NCBI GenBank assembly: GCA_016748015.1
Contig: JAAOMT010000512.1
Location: 1,560,893 to 1,624,892 of the forward strand
DNA length: 64,000 bases
Source of the DNA: Geosiphon pyriformis
Taxonomy: Eukaryota > Glomeromycota > Glomeromycetes > Archaeosporales > Geosiphonaceae
Reading direction: 5' to 3'
Each line of letters begins with the position of its first letter. The first letter of the stretch is position 1. The position numbers and the translations under genes were made by a program. The notes under the pieces were generated by a model. The model worked only from the letters and a program-made list of their open reading frames with translations. It was not told the origin of the DNA and ran no database searches. Below are positions 12,195 to 21,992 of this stretch, piece after piece.

Positions 12195-12836
12195 TATTAC
12201 GGGTTGGAGTAACAAGCTAACGGATAGCAAGGGAGAACAGGATTGTAGGGTGATGGAAATAATCAAAGGGGATTCAACTTCAATGAGCAAATTGAATGAG
12301 TATAGATTCAATGTGCGAGATCAGTCTCATAAAATATCTTAGTCACTATTCTTTTCAAAAGATAACAAGGGAATCTGAAGGTAGAAGGATAGTCTGTACT
12401 GTCAACAATTGATCACCGCTGGTATAATTCTATGTCTTACATTAGCACTCTTAAAATTCAATATCAGATATCAACTTGTGCTCTTTAGTCACGTTTATAC
12501 AAATAGTCTTCAAATACTACAATTATTTAAACAGGAAAAAGCCAACAAGTAATCTTTTATCCTAAAATGTTTGAATACTTGAAGATAGAGAAAGGGAAAT
12601 TAGCAATAAGAGAGTGATTGAGATGAAAGTTGTTATTTTTATTTATTTGATTCTTGTCTGAGAGGTGATTTTCTATAGCTAAGAGACTTATTGCTTATAT
12701 AGTTATTGAAAGTGGTCAACAATCAAGTCATTGATCAGGTCAATGATTACTATCTAAAAATAGAGTGGCTAATTATATAACATCAGTGGCTAATACATGT
12801 GATAATTAATAAAAATTATGGGTTTCAACCATAACA
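12195..12836 (-). repeat. 3' LTR of element A (642 bp)
   Basis: On the plus strand it runs from TATTACGGGTTGG (G to A in the second base) to CAACCATAACA. It aligns end to end with 19,138-19,854. The size difference is explained by 8 fewer copies of a 12-bp U3 unit and by 21 bp present here but missing from the partner. Confidence 0.92.
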
Positions 12837-13558
12837 TTATCCTCTCTAAAGAAATTGAGCTTCAGCAAAATCAAGCTATTTATAGAGTATTCTAATTGAA
12901 AGGTTTTGTCTAACTCAAAACTAACTAGTTTGTTAAAGTCTTTTGTGGATAGAATATATAGTACTTGAGGCAAAATAAGCTTTGTATCCAAAAGACCAAA
13001 TCTTTGTATAAGAGTTTTGGCTTTTTTTGCAATGGTCAAAACTCTTGAGACATCTAAACGTATAATGCCCAAAATTTCCACTTTTATCTCTGAAGTTGTT
13101 TTTTTCATGAGCTTCATTTCTTCTATGATTTCACCAAGACAACCATAAAGTTCTAGTTGTCTTCCATATGACAAGTTTTTGTCTATGGGCAAGATTTCTT
13201 TAATTGTTTTTCCAATTGTCATGAAAGGTATAAGTATTGCTGCTGTTATGCTTTCCAGCAAACACTTATCTATTTTACTACCAATTTTTTCTCTTCTGGT
13301 AATGGTTTTCTTTGATCTAATAACAGTATGTGTTCTACTGTTATCAGTTATGGTGGTTTGTTTTCTAATGGTCAGAATAGCATTTGGATAATTTTTGATC
13401 CAGTACTCATGGAAAGTATAGAAAGCGTTTTGAATGTTTTGATCTAGGAAATAATTGTTTATGTCAATTGAAGATACCTCTGTTTTGGGAATAGTGCATT
13501 TATTTATATCTGATTTTTGTTGATCATTTGGGTCGGTATTACCACAACAGGTAACCAA
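12806..13558 (-). CDS. ORF3 of element A, conserved protein of unknown function
   Basis: An uninterrupted 250-codon frame between integrase and the 3' LTR; its last codons lie inside the LTR. It begins at TTG directly after an in-frame TAA (TGA in D and E) and overlaps the end of pol in the -1 frame. No ATG lies near the start: the codon that is ATG in E is ATA here. Recognisable blocks are NNYFLDQNIQ, a basic stretch RREKIGSKIDK, an Ile/Ala-rich segment, PIDKNLSYGRQLELYG, and LIQRFGLLDTKLILPQ. No signal peptide, clear membrane helix or known domain is seen. It is the only copy without an internal stop. It may be made by frameshift from pol, from a spliced RNA, or by reinitiation. The function is unknown; it might be an accessory or envelope-position protein. 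Confidence 0.65.
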   Translation of the reverse strand: MVTCCGNTDPNDQQKSDINKCTIPKTEVSSIDINNYFLDQNIQNAFYTFHEYWIKNYPNAILTIRKQTTITDNSRTHTVIRSKKTITRREKIGSKIDKCLLESITAAILIPFMTIGKTIKEILPIDKNLSYGRQLELYGCLGEIIEEMKLMKKTTSEIKVEILGIIRLDVSRVLTIAKKAKTLIQRFGLLDTKLILPQVLYILSTKDFNKLVSFELDKTFQLEYSINSLILLKLNFFREDNVMVETHNFY

Positions 13559-16500
13559 TTAGGTCATTTGTAATATTTCTTGAATTGTGTGCCATGAACA
13601 GGGCAATTATTGAAGATTGTTCCATATTGATTTTGTAAGATATAAGAACCATTGTTCAAAACTTTGTTGACTATAAAGAGTCCTTTCCACCAGCTAGAGA
13701 ATTTATTACCATAGACATTGTCTTTGTTTAAATGGTATTCTAAAACTAAGTCATCAACACTTAAGGAAAGTGTTTTATATGTTTTCTTTTTCTTAAGCTT
13801 CTCTTAGAATTGTTTTATCTTTTCAAAGACAATTATCCGTGCTTCTACTAATGAGTCAAGAATGGTACCAAGTCTTCTTTGCAAAATGTTTTTGTAATTC
13901 CTTATTGTTATTTCTTCAAAAGGTATTGTCTCAATGTCAGTTTCTATTAGTAGGGTTGCTATTTGTCTATAGAATAGATAAAAAGGTTTATAACTTGTTA
14001 TGTCATGATTCACAGTTCTATAAGTGAACAAAGCTGAAGGCAGTACTTTGTCCCATAAGTTTGTTTCTTTACTGGTTTTGGCTAGGGTTTTACATAGTGT
14101 TCTATTGAAACGTTCTACTAGGCCATTTGTTTGGGGGTGATAAAGAGAGGAAAGTTTGTGATGTATTCCCATTTTTCTGCAAAGTTCTTCAACAAGTGTA
14201 CTGAGAAAAGCTCTTCCTCTGTTAGATAAAAGTTCTTTGGGACAGCCATGGTAACAAATGATATTTTCATAAATGAAATTGGCTATTAAGACTGCTGTTT
14301 GGTCTGGAATAGCTCTTGCTTCTACCCATTTTGTAAGATAGTCAGTAGCTGTGATAATATATCTATTGCCATCAGGAGTTATTGTTAAAGGTCCAACAAC
14401 ATCTATACCAATTCTGTCAAAGGGTTGACCAACAGAGATTGAATGAATATCTTCTTTGCAATTGGGTTTTCCTCTTCTTTGGCAGATATCACAGGTTTTA
14501 ATGTATTCAGCAATGTCTTTTCCCAAGGTAGGCCAATAATAGTAAACTAAAGTTTTCTGAATTGTTTTTGTTTTTCCAAAGTGTCCAGCTAATAGATCAG
14601 TGTGCATATTGTAAATCACAATTTCTCTTTCTTCAAATCTGATGACTTTCTGGGGGTGGTCAAGATCTTTTCTATTTCTTTTATAAAGTTGGTTTTGGTG
14701 AATCAAATAAAAATTTGATTGTTTGCGCAAATGTTCTCTTTGTTGTTGTGTGTATTTTGGTGGATATTGTCCTTTACCCAAAAATTCCATTAAGGCAGAG
14801 TAGTTGTTCAAGTCCATTATTATGTTTGTCAAAAAGGGGGAATTACTAATAATTAAGTTGGTTTGGTTTGAGAGAGTTGTTCTATCACTGGATGGTAAGT
14901 TTGGAGAAAGCATTGGCATTTTGATGATTAGCTCCTTTGTGATGTTGAATATCATAGTCAAGTTCATCCAAGTGGAGTATTCAGCGAGTTATCCATTTGT
15001 GTTCTAGCCTCTTTTTGTTGCGCAGCCAAACCAAAGCTTGGTGATCTGTTATCACCAAAAACTTCACACCAAGAAAATACTTACTCCAGTAACTGGTGGA
15101 CCATACTACTGCTAAGCATTCTTGTTTAGTGACTGAATAGTTCTGTTCTGCTGGAGAAAAGGTTTTGCTGGTATAAGCTATGGCATGTTTTTTGCCATCT
15201 TTATCTTTCTGGAAGAGAACAGCACCAAGTCCAAAGCCAGATGCATCAGTATAGAGGATAAAGAGTCGATTTAGATTAGGTTACTTGAGGATGGGTTCTG
15301 TAACCAGTTTTTCCTTTAAAGTTTCAAAGGCTTTTTGCTGATGTGTTCTCCAATGATAATTGACATTTTTCCTGAATAGCTGATTGAGAGGAGAGACGAT
15401 TTTAGAGAAATCCTTGACAAATTTGCAATAATAAAAGGCCAAACCAAAAAAAAAGCATAGTTCATGAATGTTCATTGGTTGTTTGATGTTTTGGACTTTT
15501 TCAACTTTGGCTGGGTCAGGAAAGATTCCATCTTTTGTGATAAAATGACCAAGAAACTAGGTGGATTGTCTTCCAAAGAAAGATTTGATTGGGTTGATCT
15601 TGAGACCAGCATTTCTGAGGAGGTCAAAAACCTTTTACAAATGTTTCAGGTGTTCATTCCAGGTTTTTGAGTATACTATTATGTCATCCAAATAGACTAG
15701 AACAAAATTTTCCTTGACTGATTCAAATACTTTATCCATTAAGCATTGAAAGGTGGGAGGGGCATTGGTGAGACTAAAAGGCATGACTGTGAATTCATAG
15801 GTGCCATACTTGGTGATGAAGGCAGTTTTCTTTCTACTTTCTGGATCCATTTCTACTTGCCAGAATCTAGCAGTTAAGTCAATGGTTGAGAAGAAAGCAG
15901 CATCTTTGAATTGGTCTAACATTGCATCAATCTTGGAAAGTAGGTACATGTCTCTTTCAGTGATGGCATTTAATTGGCAGTAATCGACACAGAAGCATAG
16001 TGTTCTACCTTTCTTAGATACCACTACAACTGGGAAAGCCCATTCACTCTTGGTTTCTTGTATGAATCCAAGTTTTTTCATCCAGTTTATTTCTTTCTTA
16101 ATAAACTTATTATTGCACTGATTAGATTGATAAGACTTCAAATGGATGGGTCGAGTTTCTCTAGTGGTGATGGTGTGTTGTATCACATGGGTACATCCAG
16201 GGGTATTATCTTCTTTGGAGATAACTGGGCTATTTCTAGCCAGCAAATTTTCAATGTCTATTTTTCTTTCTTCTGGAGAGGGTTTTTTTTGTTCTACAGC
16301 CAGTGATTGGATCTCAGGTGGTTCATTCTCAAAGGACTTCTGTACTTCTTTTAATTCTTCTTTGGGTATCAAACTGATTGGTTCCCAATCTCTGTAATAG
16401 ATCAGGCATGATTTGCATTCATCGCTTGGACAAAAACCATGCCACCAAAAACTGTATTTGGCTTTCTTGCCAGGTTTTCTTTCAAAGATTCTTCTAAGAA

Positions 16501-17541
16501 TATCATAATAAGGCCAGCAGATCAGCTTGCCATTTACAATGATTTTTTTTTTGTCTGCTTTAACATTATTCAGTGGTTTGCCATTGCTGGTGAAGGTGGT
16601 ATAGGTGAGTTCAGCAGTTTCTTCTTGCTTTTCTTGTTCTTCTTCTTCATCACTCTCTTCATTATCTGATTTATCTGATTGTTCTTCTTGGTTTTGTTTG
16701 GGTACTGGGGAAGTTGTCCAATGGTGACACTTAACCACAATGGGTTTCTCACCACATCTGATGGTTAATTTACAAAGTTCATAATCAAGCAAAGCTTTTG
16801 CTTTCTTGAGCCATTCATTGCCAACAATGATGGTGTATTCCTTAGCTTCAGAAACTTCCATGTCAGTTTTAATGCTAATTCTATTGATGTGAACAGGAAT
16901 AGCTTTGGCAATACCCAGTTCTTTCTTTTTGTTACCATGTATGTTGGACATTGGTCTGGTAGAAGGTTCATCAATCTTTCTACCAATTGCTTTCAAGAAG
17001 TGTTTGGCAATGACACTAACAGATGATCCACTGTCCAGAATTAAGTCAATGAAGTATTCAGCCACTTGGGCTTTACAAATCAGAGAGGTAACATTGCTGT
17101 TGTCAGCAAATCCAGCTTGGCGAGGGCATTTGTTGGTTTTTGGTGTCTTCTTCTTTGGGATTAAGGATTTGCAAAGATTCTTTCTGAACTGTGGGTGGGT
17201 CATTAACTGGCCAAAGATAATATGTGCTGGGGTTTTCATGAGATCTTTGACAATGGAATAGGATCCAGATTTTTGTACAATTTCTGGGGGTTCCAACTTT
17301 GGAGAATTCTTAAAAACTTTAGTCTTTGATGGCTCATTGTTATCAGCAGCAGAAGTTGAGGCTTTGTTGGAGTCTAGAACGAAATCAACCTTAGCTTTCT
17401 TCTTCTTTCTGGTTGGTTCTGAGGTGTTGATTGCTAGTTCATCCATGTTATGATTATTATCAGTTAAGTTAAAAGTGTAAAAGGGGTTTTTTTCTAGTTG
17501 GCTTACATTCTCACCCTTTGGAGGTGCATCTACCAATTTAA
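13502..17541 (-). pseudogene. pol of element A (PR-RT-RNase H-IN)
   Basis: A long open part (17,536-15,635) covers the protease (LDSGSSVSVIAKHF), an acidic Glu/Asp-rich linker, and RT with FCVDYCQLN and an intact VYLDD. RT thumb and RNase H follow with stops and shifts to about 15,010. Integrase is open from 14,967 to 13,804 with HFGKTK...CDICQ zinc-binding residues, and a catalytic core starting at DVVGPLTI. The second catalytic aspartate is Asn (LLSNRGRAF, where D and E keep LLSDR), while the Glu in LVERFNRTL is kept. The GPF-type tail ends at TAA 13,502-13,504. The D to N change fits a G to A transition and would block integration by this copy's own enzyme. Confidence 0.85.
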
Positions 17542-19085
17542 AGGCTGATAAACAGTGGCTTCAACTAAGAATTCTCTCCAAAAAAATTGATGTTGGCATA
17601 ATTGGGTCTTTGGTTGGGGACATTGTTGTTGTTGTTAGATCTGTTGTTTTGGTTGTCATTGTTTTTGGGAGCTGGAGAAGGCAGTGGAAAATTGTTACAA
17701 TCTCTTGAATAATGTCCAGTTAATCCACAACAATAGCATACAGGTGGGCCACGATTTTACTGTCTTTGATAGGGAGGTTGATGGGGCTGGTTAAAATAAG
17801 ATTCATATCTAGGTCTTGGTGGTTACTGGTTATCTCTGACTGCTTGTGCCAATGGTTCTAATAACTGGGCAAGGTTAGCTGTGAGTCTATCTATTAATTG
17901 TTCATTTGGGTCTTGGGTTTGGGCAGCAAAAGAAGTAGCAGCCATTTGAGGAGTGGGGGCCATGACAGGAGCAGGAGCAAAAACTGGAAGTGTGGATCCC
18001 AGATGTATTCTTTGGTTATCTTCAATCTTTTGGGTAAGTTCAATAGTCATGTCCATTATAGGGTTGTCTTTCAAAGCCAAGAGAGGCCAAAAAGCATAAG
18101 ATAAGTCAGTTCTCAATCCTTTTGTAAAGGAATGAATCTTTTGTTCTTCTGTCCAGTTTCTTCCAGAGTCTACTCGCTTGATTAACTTTCTGATTGCTTT
18201 GGCATATTTGGTTACAACTTCACCAGGACTTTGGGTTCTTCTTTCTAATTCCATGCACCACTTGGATATCAAGATTGGGGTTCTGAACTTGTTTTCAAAC
18301 TGGGTTGTGAAAGAGGTGTTGTTTTCTCCAGCATTTGCTGGCATCCATCTAATGATTCTTTGATGGGCATTAGCATCAGTTTCCTGTGAGAACCAGGTAA
18401 CAGGAGAGCCTTGGAGGTAGCCACCAACAATTTGAAACTTGTACTCATCATCATATTGGTTGGCTGTAGCAGCTTTCTCAAAGTCATCCAACCATTCAAT
18501 TGGATCTTGGGCATCATCTCTGAATAATGATAATGGGGTGTTGTTTTTTTGCCCTAAAACAGTCTGTATACCTTGGAGGGCAATCAGAATGTTTTGTTGC
18601 AGAGAGTCTTGAGCCATTGGTTTAGGTGTAACTGTTTGTGTGGAGTGTTCTGATTCACTTGAAAAGAGATCAAAAACAAGAGCAGTTTAATAGCTTTCTT
18701 CTTCTGTTTCAAGATAAGTTTCTGTTGATTGATGGGCAGCAATTCAAATGTGGATTTGATGATTTAGATATTCAAAATCAGGGGGCTGTTGTTCAAAGGT
18801 TGCAGAATATAAAAGCTGATTAATACTGTTGTTTCTTCCTTCAAAGTCATCTTTAAAATAAGCTTGGTTAAAGTAATAGATTATATAAGCTGTGTAGGTT
18901 TCAGCTAAATGCTCATTCAAGAACCAGTTCCAAAAGTCTTGGAATTGTCTGCTGGATTGTTTTTTAATGGGAAAGCAAATCAAGCAGAAAGGCAAAGGAT
19001 TGAGTTCAATAAAGTCTAAATTGTTTTTGTTGTGTGCTTTAAAGTGTTCTTCTGATTGTTGTGGCAGGCATGAATAATCACCCAT
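17530..19085 (-). pseudogene. gag of element A
   Basis: Starts at ATG 19,085 (MGDYSCLPQQ), 35 bases downstream of the primer-binding site. An N-terminal domain is followed by a TAG near 18,690, then a capsid-type domain starting MAQDSLQQNILIALQG with DPIEWLDDFEKAA, a Pro/Ala-rich linker, a TAA after AVRDNQ, and a CCHC knuckle (CYCCGLTGHYSRDC, near 17,740). The frame ends at TAG 17,530-17,532. Only a few stops, all explainable as CAG or CAA to TAG or TAA, separate it from an intact gag of about 510 codons. Confidence 0.8.
17536..17542 (-). promoter_or_regulatory. Putative -1 frameshift site TTTAAAT (A)
   Basis: On the minus strand the gag frame reads CC T TTA AAT TGG TAG. Pol is open in the -1 frame from this point. 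The last base is T instead of the C seen in D and E, a form that still fits X XXY YYZ. Confidence 0.6.
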
Positions 19086-19119
19086 ACAATAGGAAACAAA
19101 GTGGATTTTGACAACCTCA

Positions 19120-19131
19120 CAGGGAGCACCA
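19120..19131 (-). promoter_or_regulatory. Primer-binding site of element A
   Basis: The minus strand reads TGGTGCTCCCTG, beginning with the TGG expected opposite a tRNA 3' CCA. It lies six bases (TAAAAG) after the 5' LTR. D has the same 12 bases and the same spacing. The primer tRNA was not identified. Confidence 0.7.
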
Positions 19132-19137
19132 CTTTTA

Positions 19138-19854
19138 TGTTATGGGTTGGAGTAATAAGCTAACGGATAGCAAGGGAGAACAGGATTATAGGGTGATGGA
19201 AATAATTAAAGGGGATTCAACTTCAATGAGCAAATTGAATGAGTATGAATTCAATGTGCGAGATCAGTCTCATAAAATATCTCAGTCATTATTCTTTTCA
19301 AAAGATAACAAGGGAATCTGAAGGTAGAGGGATAGTCTGTACTGTTAACAATTAATCACCACTGGTATAATTCTATGCCTCATGTCGGCGCTCTTAGAAT
19401 TCAATATTAGATATTAACTTGTACTCTTCAGTCACATTTATTCAAATAGTCTTCAAATACTACAATTATTCAAACAGGAAAAGGCCAACAAGTAATCTTT
19501 TATCCTAAGATGCTTGGATACTTAAAGGTAGAGAAAGAGAAATTAGCGATAAAAGAGTGATTGAGATGAAAGTTGTTATTTTTATTTATTTAATTCTTGT
19601 CTAAGAGATGATTTTCTACAGCTAAGAGACTTATTGCTTATATAGCTATTGAAAGTGGTCAATGATCAGGTCAATGACTAGGTCAATGATCAGGTCAATG
19701 ATCAGGTCAAGAATCAGGTCATTGATCAGGTCAATGATCAGGTCAATGATTAAGTCAACGGTTAGGTCATTGATCAGGTCAATGATCACTATCTAAAAAT
19801 AGAGTGGCTAATACATGTGATAATTAATAAAAATTATGAGTTTCAACCATAACA
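19138..19854 (-). repeat. 5' LTR of element A (717 bp)
   Basis: On the plus strand it runs from TGTTATGGGTTGG to CAACCATAACA, followed by ATAT. It pairs with 12,195-12,836. Differences between the two are almost all transitions. Confidence 0.92.
19657..19788 (-). repeat. 12-bp tandem array in U3 of A 5' LTR
   Basis: Eleven consecutive units of GGTCAATGATCA (with small variations), directly upstream of the TATA box of the minus-strand LTR promoter. The partner LTR holds only three units. Other LTRs in the window have between about four and eleven. The core TGATCA is palindromic. Confidence 0.85.
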
Positions 19855-20577
19855 ATATCTATTGGTATTATTTTTTTATTGTAATGGCTAATAAGTTTCA
19901 GAATTTTTTGCTAAGAATTCTTCAATTTTCTGAGTTAACTTCTTACTTAATTGAGTAAGCTTTATATTAATATCTGAGATTTCATTTATGGCCAAATTAA
20001 TAACTTAAGTATAATTGGCTTTTTGTTTTGCTAATTCAAAATTATAATATTACAAGTAATTATTTGGGTATTAGAATAAATAACAAACCTATAACTTGGT
20101 ATTTAATAGCTATTAATAACAGTAATTTCTAAAAGTTTTGATTAAGTTTTTTGTATAATGGACAGAAATTTAATTAATAGTTTTTTCTGTGAATTTTTTT
20201 TTTTAGCATAATAACCAGTTTAATTTGACAATTATGTCTTTTTAATAAGCTATTTTTAAGTTTTCTATTCTTGTTTTACAAATTTTTTACTAGGCTATTT
20301 TTGATATTAATTATTCAGTGCTTAATTTTTTAATCAATTAGTAAACAACAAAGAAAACAAAAATAAAATAAAAATAAAATAAAATAAAATAAAAAATAAA
20401 AAATTAGTATTTTATTAATAGTCATAATTAAAAGTTATTGGTTCAGTATAATTAAGTATTAAATTTTATTAACATGGGTTGTTAATAATATAAAAATAAT
20501 TAATATTTCTTAATCAAGTAATGATAACATAAATTAGATGGTAATAGATATGTTTATTGATATAGATATAATTTTAC
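19855..20577 (-). pseudogene. Element G: gag fragment between A and C
   Basis: The reverse strand reads as a gag segment upstream of the knuckle, for example AINEISDINIKLTQLSKKL and QKIEEFLAKNSETY at about 19,895-20,000. It continues the G sequence interrupted by A at 12,194. The rest (20,100-20,577) is AT-rich with an (AAAAT)n stretch near 20,360-20,400. No intact ORF. Confidence 0.5.
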
Positions 20578-21270
20578 TGTTACAGATTGGAATAACAAGC
20601 TAATAAATAGCAAAAAAAAACAGAATTGTAAAATAATAGAAATAATCAAAAAAAAATTACAATAAGGGAGTAAATTAAATAAATAAAGATTTAATGTGAT
20701 CAGTCTCATAAAAATTACAGTCACAAATCTTTTTTTGAAATCTGAAGGTAGAGAAATAGTCTATAATTGTCAACAAAATAATACTGCTGTTATTATTCTA
20801 TACCTCAACTTGGCAATTTTTAGAATTAATAACAGATATTGTTGTGCTTTTCAATTGTTTTTTTATTTAATAAATCACAAGAGCAAACAATTACTTCTCA
20901 GGCTAATTCTAACAATACAAATCAAGAAAAAAAAAAGATAAGATATGTGAATGCCAACAAGTAATCTTTTATTCCAAAATGTTCAGATACTTAAAAGTAG
21001 GAAAAAAAAATAAGTGATATAAAAGGAAGTAATTAATAGTGTTTTATTTTTTTACTTTAATCATGTCTTTTTACAGCTAAGAGACTTATTGCTTATATAG
21101 CTATTAAAATTGGTCAATAATCAGATCAATGATTAAATCAATAATCAAATCAATGATCAGATTATTGATCAAGTCAATGATTACTATCTAAAAATAGAGT
21201 GGCTAATTATATAACATCAGTGGCTAATACATGTGATAATTAATAAAAAATATGAGTTTTAATCATAATA
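20578..21270 (-). repeat. 3' LTR of element C (subfamily II, 693 bp)
   Basis: Runs from TGTTACAGATTGG to AATCATAATA (CA to TA at the end). The middle part, with TATGTGAATGCCAACAAG, matches 35,970-36,680 and the solo LTRs at 33,780 and 37,512 better than the LTRs of A, D and E. Confidence 0.85.
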
Positions 21271-21992
21271 TTATCCTCTTCAAAGAGATTAAGCTCCAGT
21301 AAAATCAAGCTATTTATAGAATAATCTATTTAAAAAGTTTTGTCTAACTCAAAGCTAACTAGTTTATTGAAGTCTTTAGTGAATAAGATATATAATATTT
21401 GAGGGAAAATGAGTTTTGTATCCAAGAAATCAAATTTTTGTATAAGAGTTTTGGCTCTTTTAGCAATAGTTAAAACTCTTGAAATATTTAATCATATAAT
21501 ATCCAAAATTTCTGCCTGTATCTTTAAAGTTGTTTTCTTCATAAGTTTTATATTCTCTATGATTTCACTAAGATGACCATAGAGTTTTAATTGCCTTCCA
21601 TATGACAAATTTTTGTTTATAGGCAAGATTTTTTGAAGTGTTTTTTCAATTATGTTAGAAAGTAGAAATATAGCTGCTGTTATATTTTCTAACAGATATT
21701 TATCTATTTTGCTACCAATTTTTTCTCTTCTAATAGTGGTTTTCTTGGGTCTAATAACAATATGTGTTCCATTATTATTAGTCATAGTAATTTGTTTTTC
21801 AATGGTTAGAGTAGCATTTGGATAGTTTTTAATTCAATACTCATGGAGAGTATAGAAGATGTTTTAAATGTTTTGATCCAGGAAATAATTATTCATGTTG
21901 ATTGAAGATATTTCTGTTTTAGGAATAATGCATTTATTTATACTTAATTTTTGTTAATTATTTGGGTTGGTATTACCACAACAGGCAACTAA
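21240..21992 (-). pseudogene. ORF3 of element C
   Basis: Decayed counterpart of the A ORF3, recognisable by RREKIGSKIDKYLLE and PINKNLSYGRQLKLYG. The longest open stretch is 21,492-21,785. It starts after a stop near 21,993 and ends inside the LTR. No function known. Confidence 0.6.

Larger units (their letters stand above)
12195..19854 (-). mobile_element. Element A: full-length Ty3/gypsy retrotransposon
   Basis: The best-preserved copy: 7,660 bp, two LTRs (642 and 717 bp), a primer-binding site, gag, pol and ORF3 on the minus strand. Both sides carry the target duplication ATAT (12,191-12,194 and 19,855-19,858). It sits inside gag of the old element G, whose sequence continues on both sides. 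Several stop codons and the integrase mutation noted under pol indicate that it is no longer autonomous. Confidence 0.92.

Noticed and set aside
12806-13558. ORF3 as a retroviral-type envelope gene
   Set aside because: Right position, but no signal peptide, no membrane anchor and no cysteine-rich or cleavage pattern.
16146-17261. Plus-strand hydrophobic ORFs opposite A pol
   Set aside because: Antisense to protease and RT; the apparent membrane segments come from reverse reading of Lys/Glu-rich coding sequence.
19657-19788. CRISPR-like array
   Set aside because: Units are contiguous 12-mers with no spacers, lie in an LTR U3 region, and the organism is eukaryotic.
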